From an uncultured Bacteroidia bacterium (GTDB lineage: Bacteria > Bacteroidota > Bacteroidia > Bacteroidales > F082), in the NCBI GenBank assembly GCA_902791165.1, contig CADAVB010000007.1:1-40693 (forward strand): a stretch of DNA of 40,693 nt, written 5' to 3'. The number at the start of each line of letters is the position of its first letter. Within the stretch, counting starts at the first letter, position 1. The notes beneath the pieces were generated by a model. The model did not search any database and was not told the DNA's origin. It worked only from the letters and a program-made list of their open reading frames with translations. The translations under genes and the position numbers were made by a program. Shown piece by piece: positions 30,370-38,970 of the stretch.

Positions 30370-30723
30370 TCACATAAAAAACCGTTCCGTTTGGAGCGGT
30401 TTTTTTTTATAAAACAAATACGCCTCATTTTTGATGAAATCACGCAAGTTGCGACATTCTCCATCGGTTTCCGGCATGAGCCTATCGGGACATTCGTACA
30501 CCAGATCAAACTCGGCGACATCAACCATCGTAATATCGCGCGGAACATATCCAGTCAAGTCAATCAGACATTCCTTCATCATCACAACAACCTTTGAATC
30601 AATGGTTTCCAACGGGTTTCGTCCGACCGAAACCACGTCCAACACAGGGGAATAGTCGCGTAAAAAGGCCGCAGCCATCGGGCCGCAACACGCATCCGTA
30701 TCGGTTATGACAAGCACTCGCAT
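30370..30723 (-). CDS. Degenerate low-molecular-weight phosphatase-like protein
   Basis: A 117-residue protein. The start MRVLVITDTDACCGPMAAAFLRDYSP aligns with the LMW protein-tyrosine phosphatase/arsenate reductase P-loop, but the nucleophilic cysteine position holds Thr and the arginine is replaced by Cys. It is therefore predicted inactive as a phosphatase and may bind a ligand. The aspartate region DLVYECPD resembles the family's second motif only loosely. Its C-terminal codons run through the rpsP terminator hairpin on the opposite strand, an unusual arrangement. Function unknown. Confidence 0.7.
   Translation of the reverse strand: MRVLVITDTDACCGPMAAAFLRDYSPVLDVVSVGRNPLETIDSKVVVMMKECLIDLTGYVPRDITMVDVAEFDLVYECPDRLMPETDGECRNLRDFIKNEAYLFYKKKPLQTERFFM
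30377..30408 (+). terminator. rpsP terminator
   Basis: The stem AAACCGTTCC / GGAGCGGTTT with a four-base loop is followed by a run of eight T. It lies about 25 bases after rpsP and inside the 3' end of the opposite gene. Confidence 0.9.
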
Positions 30724-30812
30724 ACCTTATTATTAATGGAACGCAAAAATAAGGAAATTGAACAAACTAAAGATTTTTGCCCAGAAAATTCACCAATTCA
30801 AGTCAATTTATT

Positions 30813-30820
30813 AATTTTGC
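30813..30820 (+). promoter_or_regulatory. yebC -7 box
   Basis: TAATTTTG followed by CGCC lies 33 bases before the ATG of the YebC gene. Confidence 0.55.
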
Positions 30821-30853
30821 GCCCTAAATAAAAAATATCTAAAATTCTACATA

Positions 30854-31582
30854 ATGGGAAGAGCTTTTGAATACCGCAAAGCGGCCAAAATGAAAAGATG
30901 GGGACACATGTCGAGAGTGTTCCCGAAACTCGGTAAACTGATTACCATCGCTGCCAAGGAAGGCGGTCCGGACCCCGACATGAACCCTAAACTGAGGCAA
31001 GCCATTCTGAATGCCAAGGCTGAAAACATGCCCAAGGACAACATCGATGCCGCCATCAAGCGCGCCACCGATAAGGACGCCGCCAACCTCGTGGAAATCA
31101 CCTACGAAGGCAAAGGCCCCTATGGCATCCAATGCATGGTGGAATGTGCCACCGACAACACCACGCGCACCGTGGCCAACGTGAAGTCGTACTTCAACAA
31201 GTGCGGCGGCTCGTTCCTGCCCATCGGTTCGCTGGAATTCATGTTCACCCGCAAGGCCGTCTTCGAAATCGAAATGCCCGCCGGCATGGACAAGGACGAA
31301 CTCGAACTTGAACTCATCGACTACGGTCTGGACGAAATCGTGAGCGAAACCGACGAAGAAGAAGGCACCACCACGACCACCGTCTATACCGCATGGACTG
31401 ACTACGGCACCATGCACGATGCCTTAGAAGAACGTAAAATCAACATCGTGAAAGCCAACCTGCAACGTTTCCCCAACCAAACCGTCAGCTTCACCGACGA
31501 ACAGATGGTGGAAATTGAGAAGTTCCTCGACAAAATGGACGAGGACGAAGACGTTCAGGCTGTCTATACCAATATGGAATAA
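30854..31582 (+). CDS. YebC/PmpR/TACO1 family protein
   Basis: A 242-residue member of the YebC family, which affects transcription or translation of polyproline stretches. The start MGRAFEYRKAAKMKRWGHMSRVFPKLGKLITIAAKEGGPDPDMN is diagnostic. The three-domain length matches. It has its own promoter and a strong inverted repeat terminator, so it is a single-gene unit. Direct DNA binding or ribosome function in this organism is not shown. Confidence 0.94.
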   Translation: MGRAFEYRKAAKMKRWGHMSRVFPKLGKLITIAAKEGGPDPDMNPKLRQAILNAKAENMPKDNIDAAIKRATDKDAANLVEITYEGKGPYGIQCMVECATDNTTRTVANVKSYFNKCGGSFLPIGSLEFMFTRKAVFEIEMPAGMDKDELELELIDYGLDEIVSETDEEEGTTTTTVYTAWTDYGTMHDALEERKINIVKANLQRFPNQTVSFTDEQMVEIEKFLDKMDEDEDVQAVYTNME

Positions 31583-31594
31583 CCGTCTGACAGA

Positions 31595-31634
31595 CATCAA
31601 AACAGCGTTTTCAATCGAAAGCGCTGTTTTGATG
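31595..31634 (+). terminator. yebC terminator
   Basis: The arms CATCAAAACAGCG and CGCTGTTTTGATG (13 bases, perfect) enclose a loop whose TTTC/GAAA bases can extend the stem. It lies 12 bases after the stop codon. Confidence 0.8.
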
Positions 31635-31659
31635 AAACGCCAAAGCAAACCATTCAACC

Positions 31660-32382
31660 ATGTCAATCAAAACCTCCATATCAGACAAGTTGGCCGCCAT
31701 CTCGAACACCGAGTTTCAATATATTGAGACCAACGACATCTCAAAACTCTCGGAATTAGATACCACTGCCTCTGGTATCTATATGGAAGCCTCCGTAATC
31801 TACTTCGGAATCAAGAACTTGGCTTACATCATCAAAGAGAATGGACGCAGAAAAACCGTTCAAACCTACGATCTGTATCATGCAATAATAACTGAAATTG
31901 CAGCCAGCGAAGGTGGTTTCGTCAATTGCTACTCACCTGAAGGCTTCCTAATTATCCTGCCTGGCAACGATGCCGACAGCAAAAACGCCGTCAATTGCGG
32001 ATGGAAAATCGCCCACGCGATTACTTCCACCTTCAAAGACCATCTCTCTCTCATTTCTGGCATAGAATTTAGCATGGGCATCGACCACGGCCACATCTTG
32101 GGCAACAAAAACCTCTCCGACAATGGACTTGAACATCTCTCGTGGTTCGGACCTTGCATCTGCAAAGCCATCAGAATCAGCATGGAATGTTTGCGTCCAT
32201 TCTATGTCGGCATCTCAAGCATCGTGTTCCACAACCTTCCTGAAGACATGATTACCACCACCCGACGTATCTTGGGCATCAAGAAAACTGTGGAATACTG
32301 GTCGCGTGTGTCATACCAATACGAGAACACCAAAAAACATCTCTACCAAACCAACCACAAAATTGACTTTGAGGAGCAATAA
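31660..32382 (+). CDS. Class III nucleotidyl-cyclase-like protein, probably degenerate
   Basis: A 240-residue soluble protein whose middle (about 40-190) follows the class III cyclase pattern: a first strand ASVIYFGIKNLAYII, helix, GGFVNCYSPEGFLIILPG, AVNCGWKIAHAI, then FSMGIDHGHILGN and WFGPCICKAIRI. The metal aspartates usually found in the first strand and in the GDG-like turn are replaced by Gly and by Pro-Glu, so catalysis is doubtful. It could be a sensor or a pseudo-enzyme. The next gene encodes an outer-membrane DUF3078 protein and gives no clue. The family call is a fold inference from the pattern. Confidence 0.6.
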   Translation: MSIKTSISDKLAAISNTEFQYIETNDISKLSELDTTASGIYMEASVIYFGIKNLAYIIKENGRRKTVQTYDLYHAIITEIAASEGGFVNCYSPEGFLIILPGNDADSKNAVNCGWKIAHAITSTFKDHLSLISGIEFSMGIDHGHILGNKNLSDNGLEHLSWFGPCICKAIRISMECLRPFYVGISSIVFHNLPEDMITTTRRILGIKKTVEYWSRVSYQYENTKKHLYQTNHKIDFEEQ

Positions 32383-32430
32383 ACGAGTCCAACAATCCGT
32401 TCTTATTTAAGAAACGACACGGTTTTGATA

Positions 32431-33660
32431 ATGCTATTGAAAAGGCAGTTTATTCGTATATTATTGACTACCATATCTTTAACAATTGGCAACACACTGC
32501 TTGGCCAAGAACGTTATCCTTTTGTCACGCCCGAAATCAGTTCCATCTGCCATAATACACTCGAATACGTCCGCATCAAAAGACAACTCGAACAGCAACA
32601 ATTCCAGATCAACCAGGAGGCCCATCAGCTGGAACAAACCCTTGCTACACTCAATCGCCACCGCGAAGACCTTGTGGAAGAGCAAGAAGCTATTGAAAGC
32701 GAACTGGCCGCCATCAACCGCCATTTGGATTCGCTTGCGCCAAAACGCCCCGATGGTCCAAAACCCAAGGAAAACATCATCAACATCTTGAACGAAAGAC
32801 TAAGTTTTCATGGAAGCTACGGATTGAATATCAACCAATTGGCACTTTCAAACTGGGCCGCTGGCGGCGAAAGCTCCTCCACGGGAAAAGCCTTCGCCAA
32901 TTTCATTCTCTTGGACAAAAAGAAAGCTTTTGAGCAAAAACTGACCGGCTCATTCGCTTTCGGCATCTCACATTTTTCTGATCGACGCATCGAAAAAAGC
33001 GACGACAAAATCGACCTCACCTACGCCTTGTCGCTCAACAGCAAACAAAGGCTGAGGTTTTCGGCTGTTGCCACCTTCAATACGCAGTTTGCCGACGGCT
33101 ACAAATACCCGAATGACTCAACCCGCATTTCAGGCTTTTTTGCGCCAGCCTATCTCACGGTTTCGGTCGGACCCACCTTCAAAAGCAAAAACGAGAATTT
33201 CCAAATCTTTCTTAGCCCTTTAGCTGGCAAGGTTACCTTCGTGACCATACAAGACCTTGCCGACCAAGGCGCTTTCGGCGTGAAGAAAGGCTATTACACT
33301 GCTGAAAACCAATGGATTCCTGGCGAAAACATAGCCGCGTCCGTGGGCGTGAACGCTATCATCAACTACAAGCAACCCATCGGGAAAAGCATCACCTACA
33401 CCACCATGCTCAACGCTTTCTACAACTACACCGAGAAACGCGACGACGACCGACTGCGCCTCGATTTCAATTGGGAAAACAATCTCAATTTTACCATTAC
33501 AAAATACATCAAAACCTTACTCTTTATCCACCTGAAATACGACCACAACACCACCTTCCCCGTTTACCAAACCATTGACGATGAAGAAGTTGTCGTCGAT
33601 AACATACCCAAACTGCAATTCAAAGAATCATTAGGCATCGCCTTTGTACATACTTTCTAA
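32431..33660 (+). CDS. DUF3078 outer-membrane protein with N-terminal coiled coil
   Basis: The ATG at 32431 gives 409 residues with a signal peptide (ending LLGQ). A coiled coil rich in Gln/Glu (about 50-100: RIKRQLEQQQFQINQEAHQLEQ) is followed by the DUF3078 signature LNINQLALSNWAAGGESS and a beta-barrel of alternating strands to the aromatic C-terminus (IAFVHTF). The function of this Bacteroidota family is unknown. The coiled coil may reach into the periplasm. A TTG two codons upstream is a less likely start. Confidence 0.88.
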   Translation: MLLKRQFIRILLTTISLTIGNTLLGQERYPFVTPEISSICHNTLEYVRIKRQLEQQQFQINQEAHQLEQTLATLNRHREDLVEEQEAIESELAAINRHLDSLAPKRPDGPKPKENIINILNERLSFHGSYGLNINQLALSNWAAGGESSSTGKAFANFILLDKKKAFEQKLTGSFAFGISHFSDRRIEKSDDKIDLTYALSLNSKQRLRFSAVATFNTQFADGYKYPNDSTRISGFFAPAYLTVSVGPTFKSKNENFQIFLSPLAGKVTFVTIQDLADQGAFGVKKGYYTAENQWIPGENIAASVGVNAIINYKQPIGKSITYTTMLNAFYNYTEKRDDDRLRLDFNWENNLNFTITKYIKTLLFIHLKYDHNTTFPVYQTIDDEEVVVDNIPKLQFKESLGIAFVHTF

Positions 33661-33671
33661 ACCAATTGAAA

Positions 33672-34553
33672 ATGAACATCTTAGTCACAGGCTGCAACGG
33701 CCAATTGGGCACCGAACTCCAAAAAATTGCCTCGGGTGACAACCATAATTGTTGGTTTTTCACCGACGTGGACACCCTCGACATCTGCGACAAGGAAGCC
33801 GTAGAACATTGTTTTTCAACCCATAACATTGATGTTTGCGTGAATTGCGCGGCCTATACCGCCGTCGATATGGCCGAAGACGAATACAAATTAGCAGAAA
33901 AAATCAATGCATACGCGCCTCAAGTATTGGCCGATACCTGCCTGAAACACAACGCCTTGCTTGTTCACATTTCCACCGATTACGTTTTTGGTGGCGATGC
34001 AAACGAGCCCTATAAGACAGACGACCCCGTCAATCCGCAGTCGGCATACGGTCGCACCAAGGCAGAGGGCGAAAGACTTATCCGCGAAAGTGGCTGCAAC
34101 CACTTCATCATCAGAACTGCATGGCTCTATTCCGCAGTGGGCAAGAACTTCGTGAAGACCATGCTCATGCTGGGCGATACGAAAGACGAAATCAATGTGG
34201 TGGCTGACCAAAAAGGCTGTCCCACATGGGCTTACGACCTAGCCCTTGCCATCGTCCGTCTCATCGAACTGAACGAGAAAAAGGCCGCGCACGAAACCTT
34301 CCACTTCACCAACGAAGGACAAATCACCTGGCACGACTTTGCCACGGCCATCATGGAAATCGGCGGAAAACGCTGCAAAGTGAACCCGATTACCTCCGAC
34401 CAATATCCCACCAAGGCCAAACGACCCGCCTATAGCGTGCTGGATTTAAGCAAAATAAAGGAGTTTGCTGGGATTGAAATACCTGATTGGCGGGAAAGTT
34501 TGGTGAAGTGCATGGAAGAACTAAAACCTGGATTGCTTCGTTCCTCACAATGA
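33672..34553 (+). CDS. rfbD: dTDP-4-dehydrorhamnose reductase
   Basis: This enzyme performs the last step of dTDP-L-rhamnose synthesis (NADPH-dependent reduction). It is 293 residues long. The Rossmann nucleotide-binding start is ILVTGCNGQLG and the active site is ISTDYVFGG...SAYGRTKAEGE, with the Tyr and Lys of the SDR triad. The ATG at 33672 is used. The last residues (GLLRSSQ) are encoded by a repeat of the 9751 family, so the native end has been replaced or extended. The rfbA, rfbB and rfbC genes are not adjacent. Confidence 0.94.
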   Translation: MNILVTGCNGQLGTELQKIASGDNHNCWFFTDVDTLDICDKEAVEHCFSTHNIDVCVNCAAYTAVDMAEDEYKLAEKINAYAPQVLADTCLKHNALLVHISTDYVFGGDANEPYKTDDPVNPQSAYGRTKAEGERLIRESGCNHFIIRTAWLYSAVGKNFVKTMLMLGDTKDEINVVADQKGCPTWAYDLALAIVRLIELNEKKAAHETFHFTNEGQITWHDFATAIMEIGGKRCKVNPITSDQYPTKAKRPAYSVLDLSKIKEFAGIEIPDWRESLVKCMEELKPGLLRSSQ

Positions 34554-34565
34554 CGCGAAGCGATG
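34531..34565. repeat. Half REP-like element at the end of rfbD
   Basis: It starts GGATTGCTTCGTTCCTC, close to the palindrome at 9751-9770, and holds the stop codon of rfbD. The second arm is absent. Confidence 0.7.
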
Positions 34566-34599
34566 TGGGAGCAAAGCCTCGAAGGGGTAAGACTTTAGT

Positions 34600-34700
34600 A
34601 ACCGTAGGTCGCGACCTACGGCAGCCCCCCGACAGGCAAGCAAAGCCCCGTAGGGGCGACAGGATAATAAGCAGGCGACGTAAGTCCCTGCGCTAAAACG
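34600..34700. repeat. Composite palindromic repeats between rfbD and the mutase gene
   Basis: It contains a perfect 20-base palindrome CCGTAGGTCGCGACCTACGG (34602-34621), GCCCCGTAGGGGC (34645-34657) and a GCAGG...CCTGC stem (34671-34691). The motif AGCCCCGTAGGGGCGAC is of a kind frequently seen between genes in Bacteroidota. No gene is present in this gap. Confidence 0.75.
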
Positions 34701-34721
34701 ACAACCTAAAAATATAACAAC

Positions 34722-36443
34722 ATGGATAATCAAATCATCGAAAGAGCCAAAGCGTGGCTCACCGACCAATACGACGAAGAAACACGAAAGAGCGTGCAAG
34801 CCATGCTCGACAACGACCCTAACGAGCTGACAGAGAGCTTCTACCGCAACCTGGAGTTCGGCACAGGCGGACTGCGCGGCATCATGGGTGCCGGCACAAA
34901 CCGCATGAACATCTATACCGTGGCCATGGCCACACAAGGCTTCGCCAACTACATCAAGAAGATGAATCCGGGCAAGAAAGACCTGAGCGTCGCGGTGGCC
35001 TACGACTGCCGAAACAACAGCCCAGCCTTCGCCAACATCACGGCGGATGTGATGTCGGCCAACGGCATCAAGGTCTATCTTTTCGATTGCCTCCGCCCCA
35101 CCCCCGAGCTTTCCTTCGCCGTGCGCGAAATGAAATGCGACGCCGGCGTGATGGTGACCGCCTCGCACAATCCAAAGGAATACAACGGCTACAAGGCCTA
35201 TTGGAACGACGGCGGACAATTGGTCAGTCCGCACGACAAGAACGTCATCGCCGAGGTGGAGAAAATCACCGACCCCTCGATGGTGAACTTCAAGCGCAAC
35301 GCCGACCTCATCACCATTTTGGACGAGAGATTTGACGACATCTATTTAAATAAGGTGTATGGCCTTTCGCTCTCGCTCGACCTCATCAAAAAGCACAAGG
35401 ACTTAAAGATTGTCTATACCCCGATTCACGGAACAGGTCGCCGCTTGGTGCCCGAAATCCTGAAACGCAAAGGTTTCGAGAACGTGTATTGCGTTGAGGA
35501 ACAGATGGTTGTCGATGGCGACTTCCCCACCGTGAAGTCACCCAATCCCGAGGAACCCGCCGCCATGGCCTTGGCCGTGAAGAAGGCCCAAGAACTGAAC
35601 GCCGACCTCGTCATGGCCACCGACCCCGACGCCGACCGCGTGGGCATCGCCGTGAAAGACGACAAGGGCGAGTTCATTTTGCTCAACGGCAACCAAACCG
35701 CCAGCCTTTTCGTGTATTACATGCTGCGTCGCTGGAGCGAATTGGGCAAACTCACTGGAAAAGAGTATATTGTGAAGACTATTGTCACCACGGAACTGCT
35801 GTTTGAGATGGCCAAGAAATACAACGTGGAGCGTTTCGACGTGCTGACGGGATTCAAGTACATTGCCGACAAGATTCTCGAACTCGAAGGCAAAATGCAA
35901 TTCATCGGTGGCGGTGAGGAAAGTTATGGCTACTTGGCCGGCGACTTCGTCCGCGACAAGGACGCCGTCATTGCCACGAGCATGATTGCCGAGGCAGCAG
36001 CTTGGGCCGCCGAACAAGGCAAGACACTCTACCAGGTGCTCATGGACATCTACGAGGAATTTGGTCTCTACAAGGAAAAACTCGTTTCGCTCACCAAGAA
36101 AGGCATCAGCGGCGTGGAGGAAATCAAAGCCATGATGGAACGTTTCCGCTCCACACCTCCGACCGAAATCGAATATGAGAAAATTATTGAAATAAGAGAT
36201 TATAAATCGCAGGAAACCAAAGATTTGCGCACTGGTAAAACTACGCCTATCGCATTACCCAAGAGCGATGTGCTGCAATTCTTCACCGAGGGCGGCTCGA
36301 AAATCACGGTGCGACCTTCGGGCACCGAGCCGAAGATAAAGTTCTACTTCAGTATGAAGGCTCCCGTAGGAGAACCCGTCGAAACGGCTATGAAGAAACT
36401 CGACGAGAAACTGGAAAAAGCTGCCGAGTTGCTGACCCAGTAA
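34722..36443 (+). CDS. Phosphohexomutase (phosphoglucomutase/phosphomannomutase)
   Basis: The enzyme shifts a phosphate between C1 and C6 of a hexose. It is 573 residues long, in four domains. The active serine is in VTASHNPKEYNGYK, the metal loop is in TDPDADRVGIAV, the sugar-specificity loop is in GGGEESYGYL and the phosphate loop is in RPSGTEPKIKFY. All are intact. The length and text suggest the PgcA/Pgm-type group; the exact sugar is not certain. It lies after the repeats and ends 18 bases from the convergent DUF721 gene; no terminator is visible between them. Confidence 0.93.
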   Translation: MDNQIIERAKAWLTDQYDEETRKSVQAMLDNDPNELTESFYRNLEFGTGGLRGIMGAGTNRMNIYTVAMATQGFANYIKKMNPGKKDLSVAVAYDCRNNSPAFANITADVMSANGIKVYLFDCLRPTPELSFAVREMKCDAGVMVTASHNPKEYNGYKAYWNDGGQLVSPHDKNVIAEVEKITDPSMVNFKRNADLITILDERFDDIYLNKVYGLSLSLDLIKKHKDLKIVYTPIHGTGRRLVPEILKRKGFENVYCVEEQMVVDGDFPTVKSPNPEEPAAMALAVKKAQELNADLVMATDPDADRVGIAVKDDKGEFILLNGNQTASLFVYYMLRRWSELGKLTGKEYIVKTIVTTELLFEMAKKYNVERFDVLTGFKYIADKILELEGKMQFIGGGEESYGYLAGDFVRDKDAVIATSMIAEAAAWAAEQGKTLYQVLMDIYEEFGLYKEKLVSLTKKGISGVEEIKAMMERFRSTPPTEIEYEKIIEIRDYKSQETKDLRTGKTTPIALPKSDVLQFFTEGGSKITVRPSGTEPKIKFYFSMKAPVGEPVETAMKKLDEKLEKAAELLTQ

Positions 36444-36460
36444 TCCGGCTTGAAACGGAT

Positions 36461-36751
36461 TCAACTCAACACGATTTCAGTCAGCAGGTCTTTGCCTACC
36501 AAATCGTTCAGGTTTTTGAGCAACACCGACTTGGAATAACTCAACTCCATCCTAAGCGAGTCGGAATCAACGCGCACGAAAAGCACGTGGTTATTAATGG
36601 AAAGGTCGATGGTATGGGTCGCGATGAACGGCCCTACCACTTTTCCCCATGATTGGATGATTTTCAGCTCATCAACATATTCGGGGCCTTTGTGCTGGGC
36701 ATAAAACGCCTTGATCAAATCGCCAAGCGACTGCACATCGTAATAAATCAT
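36461..36751 (-). CDS. DUF721 (DciA-like) protein
   Basis: A 96-residue protein of DUF721, distantly related to DciA, a helicase-loading factor in many bacteria. The text WGKVVGPFIATHTIDLSINNHVLFVRVDSDSLRMEL is typical. It overlaps the end of recF by four bases (ATGA), the common Bacteroidota arrangement, which supports a role in replication or repair. Confidence 0.87.
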   Translation of the reverse strand: MIYYDVQSLGDLIKAFYAQHKGPEYVDELKIIQSWGKVVGPFIATHTIDLSINNHVLFVRVDSDSLRMELSYSKSVLLKNLNDLVGKDLLTEIVLS

Positions 36752-37866
36752 GGCTGGCCTCCTATCTCTTGCATCTGCCCTTTCGCCACAGAGAAAATCT
36801 TGTGGTTAATGGTCGTGTCCTCAAACAGTTTTTCCACCCTTTGTTGCTGGGTATCAGTGATGAACACCTGGCCGAAATGGTCGTCGCCCACCAAACGCAC
36901 CAACTTCATCACACGCTGGTCGTCTAATTTGTCGAAAATGTCGTCCAACAACAAAATGGGCTTGTAGCCGATTTTCTGGTAATTGAACTCGAATTGTGCC
37001 AATCGAATCGAAACCACGAACGATTTCTGCTGTCCCTGCGACCCAAATCTTTTCAGCGGATGACCATCGAGGGTAAACTCCAAATCATCCTTATGGATGC
37101 CCACATTGGTATAACCCGAATGTCGGTCTTGTTGAAGATTCGCTTCAAACAACGCTTCCAATGGCTTTTCATCCAATCGCGATTGATAGACGACGCCCAC
37201 CTTTTCCGTGCCTCCCGAAACCATTTCATAATAATGCTGAAAAATCGGAAGAAAATGCTCCAAAAACTGATGGCGTTTAGCATGAATATCGGCGGCATTG
37301 AGGGCCAACTGGTCTTCCCATAAGCGAAGCAGTTCGCGGTCGAAAGTGCGTGTTTCGGCAAACTGTTTCAGTTGCATATTACGTTGCAGCAAGGCACGGT
37401 TATACTTCAGCAAAGCGTTGAGATACAGCGGGTCGAACTGTGAAATCACACCATCGATGAACTTACGGCGAAGCTCGCTGCCATCATTGATGAGGTCGGC
37501 ATCGTAGGGCGAAATCATCACCAGGGGAAACTTTCCGATATGGTCGCTCAAACGGTCGTACTCCTTCTTGTTAAAACGAAACGACTTCTTCGCGTCGCGC
37601 TTCTGCACACACGATACCAACTCGTCTTCCTTCTCTTCATGCCGATAAGTGCCGTGTATGGCGAAAAAGTCTTGTTCATGCCTAATATTCAACTTGTCGG
37701 CTGCTCCGAAAAAACTCTTGCAGAAAGAAAGATAATAAATCGAATCCAAGACATTGGTCTTACCCGCTCCGTTCAAGCCGACAAAGCAATTCACCTTCTC
37801 GGAAAACAGCAAGTCGGCCGTTTCGCAATTCTTGAAGTTCGTCAGTTTCAGTTCGTGGAGATACAT
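36748..37866 (-). CDS. recF: DNA replication and repair protein RecF
   Basis: An SMC-like ATPase that loads RecA at gaps. It is 372 residues long. Walker A is GLNGAGKT (30-37), the signature region is FGSQGQQKSFVVSIRLAQ and Walker B is PILLLDDIFDKLDDQR. All are intact. The start MYLHELKLTNFKN is standard. It lies two bases after the PorQ gene's stop region on the same strand, the two being separated by only a few bases, and is coupled to DUF721. Confidence 0.96.
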   Translation of the reverse strand: MYLHELKLTNFKNCETADLLFSEKVNCFVGLNGAGKTNVLDSIYYLSFCKSFFGAADKLNIRHEQDFFAIHGTYRHEEKEDELVSCVQKRDAKKSFRFNKKEYDRLSDHIGKFPLVMISPYDADLINDGSELRRKFIDGVISQFDPLYLNALLKYNRALLQRNMQLKQFAETRTFDRELLRLWEDQLALNAADIHAKRHQFLEHFLPIFQHYYEMVSGGTEKVGVVYQSRLDEKPLEALFEANLQQDRHSGYTNVGIHKDDLEFTLDGHPLKRFGSQGQQKSFVVSIRLAQFEFNYQKIGYKPILLLDDIFDKLDDQRVMKLVRLVGDDHFGQVFITDTQQQRVEKLFEDTTINHKIFSVAKGQMQEIGGQP

Positions 37867-37868
37867 GA

Positions 37869-38912
37869 CTAGAATTTGCTCAAATCAAGTCTGAGTGTCA
37901 AGAAGTTAGGCGACCCAACAATATTGTTCCTTGAACGGGCATAATCTATCTGGAACGCCTTGATTTTTACGCCGAAGCCAGCCGAAAAGCCGACCAAGGT
38001 ACGATCTTGCGGAACATCCATATTGTAGTGAGTTCCATAGTTGTAAGAAGCCCTAAGCACCAAGTTCTTGCCTAATTCGAGTTCGCCGCCTACCACGATA
38101 TGGCAAGCCAGGTTGGTAAAGAATTGCGAAGCCTTCGAGGGCACCTCATACTCTGCCGTGATGGGATTATAGTTTGGCGAAACGATGGTATCCAAATAGG
38201 TTTTGTCCCATTGCTGAATGTCGTCGAAAGCAAGGTAAATCGTCAAAGGCAGATGGTTGAGCTTCTTGGAGGCCATGAAGTCGAGGCTGAAAGGCAATTT
38301 GGCGTTTCGATGGTCGAAATCGTTGAAGAGCTGCATTCCGATGTTGCGAGCGGCCAAGGTGAACGCCCAATTGGAATAGGCCCAATAGGTTGTGGCCACA
38401 TCAACGGCGATGGCACCGCCGTGATAGCTCTCAAACTGGAGTCCGGCATACTTCAGGTTGGCCCCGATGCTCCATTTGTCGCTGAGTTCGCGCCCCCAGC
38501 CGAGGGTAACGCTATAGTCAGAAACGTTAAAGGTGCTACCATCAACATAACTCCCTTCCGAGGCGTAGGGCATATTGCCGTAATTATAGTACTGCACCGA
38601 CGCCGCAAAACTTCCCAGTTTCTCGAACGTGCGACTGTATTGCGCCGAGGCATAATTGGTTGAAAGGTTAAAGTCGCCCACATACGACAGCACAAGTTGG
38701 TTGTGCATGGCAGACGAGATGGCCGAAGGATTGAAAGTGGCCGTTTGGAGGTCGCCGTCATGAATGGCCAGCGGCAAGCCGCCAAGCGCCACCACACGGG
38801 CCGAGTTGGCATCGGTCAGCGAACGGTAAGTGCCATTGGTCACTTGCGCATTGATGTCCAATGTGAGAAACATGACTATGAGCAGTCCTAACAACGGGTG
38901 ATGCAGTTTCAT
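37869..38912 (-). CDS. porQ: Type IX secretion system protein PorQ
   Basis: An outer-membrane beta-barrel linked to attachment of type IX cargo at the cell surface. With the ATG at 38910-38912 it is 347 residues with a signal peptide (ending DINAQ). The segments ARVVALGGLPLAIHDGDLQTATFNPSA and IDYARSRNN fit the PorQ family. The open frame upstream is not protein-like. Its presence means that the organism probably has a type IX secretion system, although no cargo domain is seen in the window. Confidence 0.87.
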   Translation of the reverse strand: MKLHHPLLGLLIVMFLTLDINAQVTNGTYRSLTDANSARVVALGGLPLAIHDGDLQTATFNPSAISSAMHNQLVLSYVGDFNLSTNYASAQYSRTFEKLGSFAASVQYYNYGNMPYASEGSYVDGSTFNVSDYSVTLGWGRELSDKWSIGANLKYAGLQFESYHGGAIAVDVATTYWAYSNWAFTLAARNIGMQLFNDFDHRNAKLPFSLDFMASKKLNHLPLTIYLAFDDIQQWDKTYLDTIVSPNYNPITAEYEVPSKASQFFTNLACHIVVGGELELGKNLVLRASYNYGTHYNMDVPQDRTLVGFSAGFGVKIKAFQIDYARSRNNIVGSPNFLTLRLDLSKF

Positions 38913-38970
38913 TTTCAGTGGTTTTGAGTATAACGTGGAAGGGGTTGTATTATTGCAGTTATCGATGCAT

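Noticed and set aside
34545-35234. Antisense frame of 229 codons
   Set aside because: It is opposite the phosphohexomutase and repeats; no start signals or motifs.
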